NCBI RefSeq assembly: GCF_019973375.1
Contig: NZ_BPTV01000004.1
Span: 1-64,000 of the forward strand
Origin: Prevotella lacticifex
Lineage (GTDB): Bacteria > Bacteroidota > Bacteroidia > Bacteroidales > Bacteroidaceae
Reading direction: 5' to 3'
Length of the DNA: 64,000 nt
A program made the position numbers and the translations under genes. The notes below the pieces were generated by a model. The model searched no databases, had not been told where the DNA came from, and saw only the letters and a list, made by a program, of their open reading frames with translations. How positions within the stretch are numbered: the first letter of the stretch is position 1; every line of letters begins with the position of its first letter. Positions 45,520 to 55,400 of this stretch are shown here, piece by piece.

Positions 45520-47141
45520 CCTCAATTCCGCAACCCTACTAATAGTCTCAGGCCATTGCGGTCAAAACCGCCCAGAATGCAATTTCTCTTGTTCAAACTG
45601 GCTTTTTGCCATATCCTAACTGATATGAGCGTACAAAGCCCCCTTACCCCCATTAGGGATATTACATTGTTAACCTCCAAAACGTTTGGCTCATCCGTAG
45701 CTGGCGTTGAAAATGGTCCAGTAGTGCAACCATCTGTTCTTAGTGTAGATATTCAGAGTCCATTGCCTGGCGACACGGACCCATTTAGCCGGAACAACAA
45801 TGAAGGCAAAGACAAAGCGCTTAAGGCGACTTTTCATGTCTATACCGGGAAAGATTGCGCTGACCTTTGACAACAAGTACTGATAGAAATTCTTCAGCAT
45901 GGCGGTAAAGAGAAGGAACACCGTGTTGTCCTCCATGGTTGAGAACGGGAGATGAGCCCAACCGAAGTCGTTATTCTGAACGTCGAAATTTTTCTCGCAG
46001 GCGCCTCGCTGATTGTACTTGTCAATGACTTGTTCTTCAGTGCTGTTATGGTCGCTGGTCAGTATGGCGCGGTACATATATTCCATGCCGGGCAGGAACC
46101 GCTCTCCCTGTTCTGCGTCCATCTTGGTGCGCTGCACTACAAGCCGTAAATGCCAGTCGGAAAGGAATTCGGTGAATTCAAATGATGCGACGTCCATATC
46201 CTGGCCATTTACCGACGTGTGACGCCAATCCTTGCACTGTTCATACATCTGCCTGCGGTCAGCACAGCTGCTGGCACGGAGGTAAAACGTCTCTGTCCGA
46301 AGAAAGAGCTCCTCAACAAGTTCCTTGATGAACGAGCCGCAATCGGCACGGAACATGCGCACATAAAGTCCGTGAGCCTCGATATTGTCCAGCATGCGTG
46401 TCAGCTCTTCCACTTGCTCAAACTTGACATTCGAGTTGCCCTGCCTGTTTTCAATGCCGATTATCAGCGGACCGGATGTCATCACGCCCGGGAAGTAGCC
46501 GCGCTGTTTTTTATAGGAATACAGCGCGTCGCTTTTCTCAGCGGGGATGAACTCGTTGTCAAAGTCGACATCAATGCCCTGACCCTTTTTCATAAGGCCA
46601 AGCAGCAATGCCATGTCAAGCATCAAGGAATTTAGTTTCATGGCAGGATCATGCGCATATACGTTGCCAGCTTTACTCGTATAGGCTATACTCATGGCAC
46701 TCAGCTCCTTCAGCCCACGGGCGATGGTGTCAGAACTTGGTATCCTCGCATCTGGGGCAGTGCTCAGATACTTGTTCAATATGGTTGTAATATCCTCTAT
46801 GTGGTCACCGCCACAGAGATATATGCAGAATAGCGCAAGCATGATATCGCTGTACTGATAGCCATAGTTCGCACAGCGGAGATTAAGCCGCCCGTCTACC
46901 AGTTTGTCCAGTCCTGCGCGTTTAAATTCGTTCATAGCATAAAAAATTCCGCCGTAGGGGACTATGTTATCATATTTTATTGCTACTTTTGCCATGTCAT
47001 TTAGAATTGAACTATTTTTGTTTTGACACCATAAAGTTAGTGAAAATTCTGCAAATGGCAAAACTCTGGGGAACTTATTGTTCCTCAGAGACTTATAAAA
47101 AATATTAATAAAGAATTACGCAATTAGTTGCGGAATTAAGG
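45520..47141 (-). mobile_element. Complete IS1380-family insertion sequence in cas5c
   Basis: The element is 1,622 bp with inverted ends CCTCAATTCCGCAAC (left) and CCTTAATTCCGCAAC (right, reverse complement). A 5-bp duplication ATAAT flanks it (45515-45519 and 47142-47146). The transposase reads opposite to the cas operon. Size, ends and short duplication fit IS1380. A deleted relative lies at 30466-31001. Confidence 0.95.
45691..46995 (-). CDS. IS1380-family transposase (434 aa)
   Basis: It starts MAKVAIKYDNIVPYGGIFYA, typical of the family. DDE candidates are the Asp in GQGIDVDFDNEFIPAEKSDA, the Asp in VRMFRADCGSFIKELVEEL, and the Glu in YNQRGACEKNFDVQNND. The intact frame and matching ends suggest that the element can still move. 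The start at 46995 was chosen over 47061 because the 22 extra residues are not conserved-looking. Confidence 0.92.
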   Translation of the reverse strand: MAKVAIKYDNIVPYGGIFYAMNEFKRAGLDKLVDGRLNLRCANYGYQYSDIMLALFCIYLCGGDHIEDITTILNKYLSTAPDARIPSSDTIARGLKELSAMSIAYTSKAGNVYAHDPAMKLNSLMLDMALLLGLMKKGQGIDVDFDNEFIPAEKSDALYSYKKQRGYFPGVMTSGPLIIGIENRQGNSNVKFEQVEELTRMLDNIEAHGLYVRMFRADCGSFIKELVEELFLRTETFYLRASSCADRRQMYEQCKDWRHTSVNGQDMDVASFEFTEFLSDWHLRLVVQRTKMDAEQGERFLPGMEYMYRAILTSDHNSTEEQVIDKYNQRGACEKNFDVQNNDFGWAHLPFSTMEDNTVFLLFTAMLKNFYQYLLSKVSAIFPGIDMKSRLKRFVFAFIVVPAKWVRVARQWTLNIYTKNRWLHYWTIFNASYG

Positions 47142-47571
47142 ATAATAAAGGTAAACTCGTCAATCGCCAGCAGAAGAACACTTTGGCCCTGCGTGACGTA
47201 CGTTATCGTATTTGGGCAAAATTAGTGTTCATTCCTGTGAAAGACCGCCCAAAAGGAGCGTTTGCCAAACATCAGCCAGGCGACGATGAGAACCCTATGA
47301 AATACTATAAGATGTTTGAGCGGCGAGCCAGTCAGGGGCAGTGTTTCACACAGCCTTATTTAGGCACACGCGAGTTTGCAGCTTCTTGGAGAATGGTCGA
47401 CACTGAGAAAGCCCCTCTCACCCCAGCAATCTCGGAGACCAAGGATCTGGGCATTATGCTTTACGACATGGACTATTCCAACCCGAAAGACATTCAGGCC
47501 ATGTTCTACCGTCCTCAAATGAATAATGGGGTCATTATTGTTCCACCTTTTAATAGTGAGGAGATTCTGCG

Positions 47572-49323
47572 ATGATACTGAAAGCACTTTACGATTATTA
47601 TAATAGGTGTGGCGACTTGGCTCCCACAGGCATGGAATACAAGGAAATTTCTTTTCTTGTCGTTATTGACGAGAAGGGCAATTTCAAGCGTTTAGAGCAG
47701 CGAGGCGACGATAAGAACGGACAAAAGTTCCTGGTGATGAAAGGTGTCCGTTCTGGGAAGACCCCCAAGCCCTATCTTTTCTGGGATAACGTGGAATATG
47801 TCTTCGACTATTGTAAGGAACAAGCAGACGTACAAGAGGAAGCTGATGAGGCTGCTAAGAAGAAGTTAGAAGAAGAGATAGCCAAGACGCATGCCAAGAA
47901 CGTTGCACTGATTGAAAAAATCAAGGAAGTAGCAAATCTTTTCCCCGAAGAAAAAGAGCTGAGGGCAGTCTGTGACTTTTATGATAAAGGAGGACTGGAT
48001 GCCGTAAGGGAAGACTCTCTCTGGCCTAACGTGGAAAAGAGATCTACTGTGAACGTCTCATTTTTGATAGAGGGTCATACAAAAATTGTGGCAGAGAATC
48101 CATGCCTCCGTAGCCTCGCCGAGTCATCCAACCAAGGAAAGAAGCATAAGCAATCAGTTTGTTTGATAACGGGTGAGGAATGTGACCCTGTTGCAACAAC
48201 GACACCAACTGCTATAGCCGGGGGGAATCCGTCAGGTAGTAGGCTCGTGGCTTTTCAAACTAATAAAGGTTACGACTCTTATGGAAAATCGCAATGTCTG
48301 AATGCTCCCATGTCCAAAGATGCTGAGGCTGCTTTCACCACAGCACTTAACCGTATGCTGGCAAAAGGTTCTCACAACAAATTCAAGTTAGGAAATCGCA
48401 CCTTCGTATTCTGGGCCTCATCCGACGATGAAGCTTCTCGGAAAATGGAGGATGGCCTTTTTGATTTATTGGGGTTCACCGACGAAAGAGATGATGACCC
48501 TAATGCAAAAATTGAAGAAGTGCGAAAAGTGTTCAAGGCCATTTCGTCAGGCTCGTTAAAGACAAACTTGGACGATCGTTTCTATATCCTTGGTCTCGCT
48601 CCCAATGTAGCACGTATCGCTGTGGTTTATTGGTCAGAGACTTCGTTGAATGAGTTCGCCACGAATATAGAACGGCACTTCTCTGACATGGAGATAGTGG
48701 ACAACCGCAAAGAACCAAAGCCCTACATGGGGCTGCGCAATATGCTGTCAGCCGTGACGTTGTCCGGCTCGAATGTTACTCCCAATTTGCCTGAGGCGGT
48801 TGCGAAGAGCATTTTCTTGGGTATTCCCTACCCCTATACCCTCTTCAGCTCTTGCATCCGACGCATCAGGGCAGAAAGCGGCGACATACGCATCACACGA
48901 GCCGCCATTATGAAAGCTTATTTAAATCGACTCAATGATAATAACCAAAAAAAGATAACCATTATGTTAGACAAACAAAACCTCAACCCCGGCTACCTCT
49001 GTGGCCGTCTGTTTGCTGTCCTGGAGGGGCTTCAGTTTGCGGCAAACGGGCAAGACACCATCCGTGCAAGCTATATGAACGCTGCATCTTCTACACCTTC
49101 TGCTGTGTTCCCAACCATTCTCAAGCTGTCGAATAGCCACTACAGCAAATTGGCAAAAGACAAAAAAGGTCTTGCCATCTTCTTTGACAATCAGAAGAAA
49201 GAGATTATGGCAATGATACAAGATTTCCCTGATACTCTTGAGTTGGGTGACCAGGGACGGTTCTTCCTTGGCTATTACCATCAGAAGAACGAAAAGGCTA
49301 ATAAAGAAACAGATCAACTTTAA
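47572..49323 (+). CDS. cas8c: Cascade large subunit Cas8c (Csd1)
   Basis: The 583-aa protein is the type I-C large subunit, which recognises the PAM and recruits Cas3. It begins MILKALYDYYNRCGDLAPTG, contains EYKEISFLVVIDEKGNFKRL, SVCLITGEECDPVATTTPTA, SRLVAFQTNKGYDSYGKSQ and ends with the helical region LGDQGRFFLGYYHQKNEKA. ATG 47572 overlaps the cas5c TGA (ATGA), so its translation is normally coupled to cas5c and may be lowered by the IS. Confidence 0.93.
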   Translation: MILKALYDYYNRCGDLAPTGMEYKEISFLVVIDEKGNFKRLEQRGDDKNGQKFLVMKGVRSGKTPKPYLFWDNVEYVFDYCKEQADVQEEADEAAKKKLEEEIAKTHAKNVALIEKIKEVANLFPEEKELRAVCDFYDKGGLDAVREDSLWPNVEKRSTVNVSFLIEGHTKIVAENPCLRSLAESSNQGKKHKQSVCLITGEECDPVATTTPTAIAGGNPSGSRLVAFQTNKGYDSYGKSQCLNAPMSKDAEAAFTTALNRMLAKGSHNKFKLGNRTFVFWASSDDEASRKMEDGLFDLLGFTDERDDDPNAKIEEVRKVFKAISSGSLKTNLDDRFYILGLAPNVARIAVVYWSETSLNEFATNIERHFSDMEIVDNRKEPKPYMGLRNMLSAVTLSGSNVTPNLPEAVAKSIFLGIPYPYTLFSSCIRRIRAESGDIRITRAAIMKAYLNRLNDNNQKKITIMLDKQNLNPGYLCGRLFAVLEGLQFAANGQDTIRASYMNAASSTPSAVFPTILKLSNSHYSKLAKDKKGLAIFFDNQKKEIMAMIQDFPDTLELGDQGRFFLGYYHQKNEKANKETDQL

Positions 49324-49336
49324 ACTATAGAAAAAT

Positions 49337-50224
49337 ATGTCAGAGCTAAAAAACAGAATTGATTTCGTGTACATCTTTGATGTGCAGGATGGTAATCCCA
49401 ATGGTGACCCTGATGCCGGCAACCTTCCTCGTGTGGATGCCGAGACTGGTATGGGACTGGTTACCGACGTGTGCTTGAAGCGCAAAGTGCGCAACTATAT
49501 CCAAGTAGCAAAAGAAGGACAGCCGGGATATGGCATACTGGTCAGATCAAAAGAAATTTCCGGTGAGGAGGTCTTTATCAATAGAGAAATACGTAAGATG
49601 TATGCAGAAGACCTTGGCATAGACCTTAAGATAAAGGACAAAGCTCCCACCGACAAGGTTGCCAGCGGGCGTGATGCTATGTGCAAGCGTTTCTACGATG
49701 TCAGAACATTTGGGGCAGTTCTTTCCACTGGCCCTAATGCAGGACAAGTAAGAGGACCTATACAGATGACCTTTGCCCGGTCTGTTGACCCTATAGTTTC
49801 AGAAGAGCATGCGCTGACAGTATGTGCCGCACGCGATGAAACGAAATCATATGACTCGCAGGTAGGCATTCAGGGCCGCAAGTCTACTGTTCCCTATGGT
49901 CTCTATGTCTGTCATGGTTTCGTCTCGGCCAATCTGGCTAAACAGACGGGCTTTTCAGAGGAGGACCTCCAGCTCTTCTTCGAGGCATTGAAAAACATGT
50001 TCGACGTAGATCGTTCGGCGGCAAGAGGCCTAATGAGCGCACGGAGGCTGATTGTGTTCAAGCATAACAGCCTCTTAGGTGCAGCCCCAGCCAACCAACT
50101 CTTCGATCTCGTCCATGTAAAGAAACGCGACGAGAAAAACGTGCCGCGTAGTTTTTCCGACTATGAGGTCACCATCGATAAAGAGAAAATGCCTAAGGGC
50201 GTAGAACTGATCGAGGAAATCTAA
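49337..50224 (+). CDS. cas7: Cascade backbone subunit Cas7c (Csd2)
   Basis: The 295-aa protein forms the crRNA-binding filament of Cascade. It shows the family start NRIDFVYIFDVQDGNPNGDP then DAGNLPRVDAETGMG, the middle block GRDAMCKRFYDVRTFGAVLS with TGPNAGQVRGPIQMTFARS, and DRSAARGLMSARRLIVFKHN. It starts 13 bp after cas8c. The reading frame is intact. Confidence 0.95.
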   Translation: MSELKNRIDFVYIFDVQDGNPNGDPDAGNLPRVDAETGMGLVTDVCLKRKVRNYIQVAKEGQPGYGILVRSKEISGEEVFINREIRKMYAEDLGIDLKIKDKAPTDKVASGRDAMCKRFYDVRTFGAVLSTGPNAGQVRGPIQMTFARSVDPIVSEEHALTVCAARDETKSYDSQVGIQGRKSTVPYGLYVCHGFVSANLAKQTGFSEEDLQLFFEALKNMFDVDRSAARGLMSARRLIVFKHNSLLGAAPANQLFDLVHVKKRDEKNVPRSFSDYEVTIDKEKMPKGVELIEEI

Positions 50225-50233
50225 TCTCTGATT

Positions 50234-50905
50234 ATGACTCTGTACGACGACGAAGATATGCTCATGCTGTCGGGGATACAACATTACATGTTCTGTCCCC
50301 GGCAGTGGGGCTTGATTCACATGGAACAGCTATGGGACGACAACCGTCTGACGGTTGAGGGCTCGTTGTTGCATAAGCGTGTTGACAATCCTTTTTATCG
50401 GGAGAAAAATGGAGACACTATAACCCTTCGTCGTGTAGCATTGGCCTCAAAACGGCTGGGGCTCTACGGTTATTCTGACGCTATAGAATTGCATGCTGCC
50501 GACACTGACAACAGTATCACAAACGACAGATACCCAGGACGTTGGATACCATATCCCGTTGAATACAAGCATGGGCGTCATAAGAAGAATCCATGTGACG
50601 AAGTTCAACTCGCGGCACAGGTAATGTGTCTTGAGGAAATGTACGATATCAGTCTGGATAGTGCTGCTCTTTTTTATTGGGAAACAGAGCAACGCGAGGA
50701 AATTGTCATCAACGAGGACCTCCGCCAACTTGTCGTGACCATCTCTCAGGCCATGCATGAAATGATGCAAAAGAGGACATTACCACCGGCTGAACCCACA
50801 AATCATTGCAGGTCATGCTCTTTGAAAGACATTTGCCTGCCAGATATTTCCCTAAAAGATGCCAAGACTTACTTAAAACGAAATCTCTATGAGGAAGATG
50901 CTTAA
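50234..50905 (+). CDS. cas4: CRISPR-associated exonuclease Cas4
   Basis: Cas4 trims prespacers and selects PAM-containing fragments with Cas1-Cas2. The 223-aa protein has a first Fe-S cysteine in MFCPRQWGLIHMEQ, a RecB-type core (YPVEYKHGRHKKNPCDEVQL with the AAQVMCLEEM 'QxxxY' helix region) and the C-terminal cluster NHCRSCSLKDICLPD. It overlaps the start of cas1 by 17 nt. Confidence 0.94.
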   Translation: MTLYDDEDMLMLSGIQHYMFCPRQWGLIHMEQLWDDNRLTVEGSLLHKRVDNPFYREKNGDTITLRRVALASKRLGLYGYSDAIELHAADTDNSITNDRYPGRWIPYPVEYKHGRHKKNPCDEVQLAAQVMCLEEMYDISLDSAALFYWETEQREEIVINEDLRQLVVTISQAMHEMMQKRTLPPAEPTNHCRSCSLKDICLPDISLKDAKTYLKRNLYEEDA

Positions 50906-51911
50906 CACCCTGTATGTGATGACACCACAGTCCTATCTCACTAAGGATGGCGAAGATATTGTCATCTCCGTAAAACAACAAGAGACTTTCCGCATCCCTG
51001 TTATTAATATAGAGCAAATTGTAATGTTCAGTTATATGGGGGCAAGTCCAGGAGCCATGAAACTTTGTTGTGACCACGGAGTCTCTCTAACCTTCTTATC
51101 CCCTAACGGCAGGTTTATAAGTCGCTGCGATGGTCCTGTTCATGGGAATGTACTATTAAGGAAAGCGCAATACAAGGCATCAGAGGACGAAAGCATAAGC
51201 CACAATCTGAACAAACTCTTTATCAGTGGGAAGATACGCAATTACCAAAGCATCGTGTCCCGGTTTACCAGAGATTATGGCATGACAGACGAATTACAAA
51301 CAGCAATAAAAAAACTTAACGAATACAAACGCCTTGCCCTACAATCGGATAATGACGCATCATTGCGTGGCGTAGAAGGAGAAGCTGCAAGTACCTATTT
51401 CGGTATTTTCCCGTCTTTGATCGTCCAGCAAAATTCAGATTTCCCTTTTCACGGAAGAAACCGTCGTCCACCCAAGGACGCTGTAAATGCAATGCTGTCT
51501 TTTGCCTACACACTCATATGCAATGACGTCGTAGCAGCATTGGATACCGTAGGCCTTGATCCTTATGTAGGATTTTTTCATACCCTGCGGCCAGGCCGAC
51601 CCTCATTGGCCTTGGACATGATGGAAGAACTCAGAGCTTATCTCGGAGACCGTTTCGTCTTGTCCTTAATAAACCGACGGCAGGTGTCAAAGAATGATTT
51701 CAAGGCTCAAGGGGAAGAAGGTATCATCATGACAGACAACTGTCGAAGAAACTTTATTAAAGCATGGCAAAGTAGAAAAAGAGATCTGATTACCCACCCT
51801 TTCCTCGGAGACAAAATAGAGTTAGGACTCTTGCCATACGCTCAAGCCATGTTACTGGCACGTTACCTAAGAAATGACATTAACGATTATCCTGTTTTCT
51901 TGATTAAATAA
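50889..51911 (+). CDS. cas1: CRISPR-associated integrase Cas1 (type I-C)
   Basis: The 340-aa protein begins MRKMLNTLYVMTPQSYLTKD, as in type I-C Cas1. The catalytic domain contains LRGVEGEAASTYFGIFPSLI (Glu), PYVGFFHTLRPGRPSLALDM (His) and MEELRAYLGDRFVLSL (Glu). It is distinct from the II-C Cas1 at 22173-23057. The second in-frame ATG (MLNTLY) is a less likely start. Confidence 0.95.
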   Translation: MRKMLNTLYVMTPQSYLTKDGEDIVISVKQQETFRIPVINIEQIVMFSYMGASPGAMKLCCDHGVSLTFLSPNGRFISRCDGPVHGNVLLRKAQYKASEDESISHNLNKLFISGKIRNYQSIVSRFTRDYGMTDELQTAIKKLNEYKRLALQSDNDASLRGVEGEAASTYFGIFPSLIVQQNSDFPFHGRNRRPPKDAVNAMLSFAYTLICNDVVAALDTVGLDPYVGFFHTLRPGRPSLALDMMEELRAYLGDRFVLSLINRRQVSKNDFKAQGEEGIIMTDNCRRNFIKAWQSRKRDLITHPFLGDKIELGLLPYAQAMLLARYLRNDINDYPVFLIK

Positions 51912-51912
51912 T

Positions 51913-52203
51913 ATGTTCGTACTGGTTACTTATGATGTGAATATCACATCGCCTTTAGGACAAAACCGACTCAGACAGGTTGCTAAAACATGTCTTAACT
52001 ACGGAAAGCGCGTTCAAAATTCTGTATTCGAATGCGTCCTGACTGAAGCTCAATTTGTACTGCTAAAGGATAAGCTGTCTGAAATAATAAGTCAATCGGA
52101 TGACAGCATTTGTTTCTATAAATTAGGTAACAATTGGAAAAGACATGTAGAAAGAATCGGCAAGGACACGTCAGTCGATGTGACTGACGTCTTAATATTA
52201 TAA
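51913..52203 (+). CDS. cas2: CRISPR-associated Cas2 (type I-C)
   Basis: The 96-aa protein starts MFVLVTYDVNITSPLGQNRL, with the conserved Asp in TYDV, and ends KDTSVDVTDVLIL, typical of type I-C Cas2. It starts one base after the cas1 stop and is the last gene before the leader. Confidence 0.95.
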   Translation: MFVLVTYDVNITSPLGQNRLRQVAKTCLNYGKRVQNSVFECVLTEAQFVLLKDKLSEIISQSDDSICFYKLGNNWKRHVERIGKDTSVDVTDVLIL

Positions 52204-52410
52204 TGCACTTCACCCATACTTACTCTCAGAATGATTTCGTTTATGCGAACCCTAACCGTTGCACTAAAAGCAGGAATTTTCGCAGAGACTAATACACAGG
52301 CAGTTAAGCTTTTTGAAAGGACAATATGCATTTAAATAGCTATGCTTTTCGCCATGTTCGCAAAATATAGTAACTTTGCCTCTGATTATTAGGCAATTGT
52401 CTAATAAGCG
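52204..52410 (+). promoter_or_regulatory. Leader of the type I-C array
   Basis: The 207 bp between cas2 and the first repeat contain TAACTTTG at 52371-52378, a -7 box that would start transcription about 30 nt before the first repeat. The rest is AT-rich and non-coding. It lies on the cas-proximal side, so the newest spacers are at 52443 onwards. Confidence 0.65.
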
Positions 52411-55400
52411 GTCGCGCCCCACGTGGGCGCGTGGATTGAAACTGTCATGAATACCTTTTCGCCACGTTTCAATCGGGTCGCGCCCCACGTGGGCGCGTGG
52501 ATTGAAACATTTATGTCAAAAAACAACATCCCGCCTCTTTTGTCGCGCCCCACGTGGGCGCGTGGATTGAAACTATCGGTCAGCCCTCTGTTGGTTCATA
52601 TCAATGTCGCGCCCCACGTGGGCGCGTGGATTGAAACCGACTATTTCAATCCGTTATATCAGCGACTTGGACGTCGCGCCCCACGTGGGCGCGTGGATTG
52701 AAACGTATTCTCTTGATGACCTCGGCACGTCCGCACCTGTCGCGCCCCACGTGGGCGCGTGGATTGAAACCGGGACACCTATCATATTAATGTCGACGCA
52801 GCCCGTCGCGCCCCACGTGGGCGCGTGGATTGAAACTTGATGATCTCGGAGGTAACGCACTTGTCGGTGCGTCGCGCCCCACGTGGGCGCGTGGATTGAA
52901 ACTGCTGCCGTTGCATCATATGTTAGTAGCTACGGTCGCGCCCCACGTGGGCGCGTGGATTGAAACCTTTTTGACGACCCGAACCTTTGTACGTCATTGT
53001 GTCGCGCCCCACGTGGGCGCGTGGATTGAAACCGAAGAACCCTGCTACTGGTGTTCGTGATGACCTGTCGCGCCCCACGTGGGCGCGTGGATTGAAACAT
53101 GATACGTATCACGTTAATGTCGATGCAGCCCAGTCGCGCCCCACGTGGGCGCGTGGATTGAAACTTCACCGTGGCTTATGTAAGTCCGTTGAAAGTGGTG
53201 TCGCGCCCCACGTGGGCGCGTGGATTGAAACCTATGTAGCTGTGATAGTCCTGACTCTGTGTCTAGTCGCGCCCCACGTGGGCGCGTGGATTGAAACTAA
53301 TCACTGGTTGCCTACCGTTCATACTTTCAAAGTCGCGCCCCACGTGGGCGCGTGGATTGAAACTCCCCGTCCGTTTTATCGGGCTTATGGGCGTGGTGTC
53401 GCGCCCCACGTGGGCGCGTGGATTGAAACCTCCTGCGTCAAGAAGGCATTATCCCGGTGGTCCGTCGCGCCCCACGTGGGCGCGTGGATTGAAACCAACA
53501 GTGAAGTGAGTAATCTAATAGGCACGAATGGTCGCGCCCCACGTGGGCGCGTGGATTGAAACAACATTTCCACCTCTGCCAGTCCACTGGCTTCACGTCG
53601 CGCCCCACGTGGGCGCGTGGATTGAAACACGCTGTCAAAGAGATTATTAATACGTTTCACAGTCGCGCCCCACGTGGGCGCGTGGATTGAAACAGCGAAG
53701 CAGGACATATTACAAGCACTGGCCACGGTCGCGCCCCACGTGGGCGCGTGGATTGAAACTTAGCCAGTTCGAAGCAGGCATTGCGTGCGTAGATGTCGCG
53801 CCCCACGTGGGCGCGTGGATTGAAACAGGATAACGGATATTGTCGATTAAGTGAGTATAATGTCGCGCCCCACGTGGGCGCGTGGATTGAAACACTACGT
53901 GCTGTCGATGCAATTTGTTGAGCGCATGTCGCGCCCCACGTGGGCGCGTGGATTGAAACAAGGGAACAGAAAAGACCGTTGCCGACTTGTCCGTCGCGCC
54001 CCACGTGGGCGCGTGGATTGAAACAGTCCACACCTATTTTGTCACATAGACCCCCCAAAGTCGCGCCCCACGTGGGCGCGTGGATTGAAACTACGCTGCG
54101 CTGCGCTTGCGTCCTCAGCCACTAAGTCGCGCCCCACGTGGGCGCGTGGATTGAAACTTTGCTAAATAGTTTTGGTATATACTTAAATTATAGTCGCGCC
54201 CCACGTGGGCGCGTGGATTGAAACAATTCGAATTTAAGATTGTTCTCAGCCATAAAGTGTCGCGCCCCACGTGGGCGCGTGGATTGAAACCTCTATCAGC
54301 GGCTCCATACGTCCCGCCGCCCAGGTCGCGCCCCACGTGGGCGCGTGGATTGAAACTTTGAATGGGCGTGTCACTGGGCTGTGCACTGTGGTCGCGCCCC
54401 ACGTGGGCGCGTGGATTGAAACTGACAGAGCTGCAGAGGCCATCGAGAATCACATGTCGCGCCCCACGTGGGCGCGTGGATTGAAACACTCCTTGCTGGT
54501 CTTGATACTCTCCATAATGGAGTCGCGCCCCACGTGGGCGCGTGGATTGAAACCTGTGTGCTCTGTCCTCTGCCTGGCAACAATCAGGTCGCGCCCCACG
54601 TGGGCGCGTGGATTGAAACTTCCTGGGCCTCGGCTATTTCCTGCTTCTTCACAGTCGCGCCCCACGTGGGCGCGTGGATTGAAACCGGATAATTGGGATA
54701 GCCGTAGCCAACACCCCAACGTCGCGCCCCACGTGGGCGCGTGGATTGAAACCGCATCCGGCTGGAGGCTATCGAACTCTACGAATGTCGCGCCCCACGT
54801 GGGCGCGTGGATTGAAACAGTAGCTCAACTGGATAGAGCAACTGCCTTCTAAGTCGCGCCCCACGTGGGCGCGTGGATTGAAACCTGAAAGAGTTGCGAC
54901 CGAGGATGGAGAGATGGCGTCGCGCCCCACGTGGGCGCGTGGATTGAAACACAAAGGAACGTAGTTTAACGAAGAAAGACTGCGGTCGCGCCCCACGTGG
55001 GCGCGTGGATTGAAACATTAATACGTATAATTATGATTACAACTAATGACGTCGCGCCCCACGTGGGCGCGTGGATTGAAACAACTTAGAGCTGTCTACG
55101 CTTGTGCGTGTAGTCGGTCGCGCCCCACGTGGGCGCGTGGATTGAAACCTTAATATGGCTTGATTTGTTAGCACCTCCGCAGGTCGCGCCCCACGTGGGC
55201 GCGTGGATTGAAACAATTATCTAAAGATTATGCGCCGACATGCTGAGTCGCGCCCCACGTGGGCGCGTGGATTGAAACTTAAACTCACGTCTCCAGTTCT
55301 CTTTCAGCGAAGTCGCGCCCCACGTGGGCGCGTGGATTGAAACCCTTTAGTATGCGTAGTAAGTAACCTTGATACCGTCGCGCCCCACGTGGGCGCGTGG

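Larger units (their letters stand above)
45235..47575 (+). pseudogene. cas5c: cas5c (Cas5d), split by an IS1380 element
   Basis: The 5' part (45235-45519) encodes 95 residues from MEYTDKEYCLEVWGDMACFT to NKRPIYIDEVDN. The 3' part (47147-47575) encodes KGKLVNRQQKNTLALRDVRY to FNSEEILR and the stop. Removing the IS (45520-47141) and one ATAAT copy gives one continuous 237-codon frame, exactly Cas5d size. In type I-C, Cas5 is both a Cascade subunit and the endoribonuclease that cuts pre-crRNA. Loss should therefore block crRNA maturation and interference. The 3' fragment has no good start before codon L of MALRDV (47183), so no functional product is expected. Confidence 0.96.

Noticed and set aside
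45190..45870. A 226-aa frame reading from cas5c into the IS1380 element.
   Set aside because: It is a chimera: residues after EVDN are read from the IS non-coding end. It is described under the cas5c pseudogene.
54819..54852. A tRNA gene call from the GCTCAACTGGATAGAGC segment.
   Set aside because: Only 34 nt are present, exactly bounded by CRISPR repeats; no acceptor stem or T-arm exists, so it is a spacer, not a tRNA gene.
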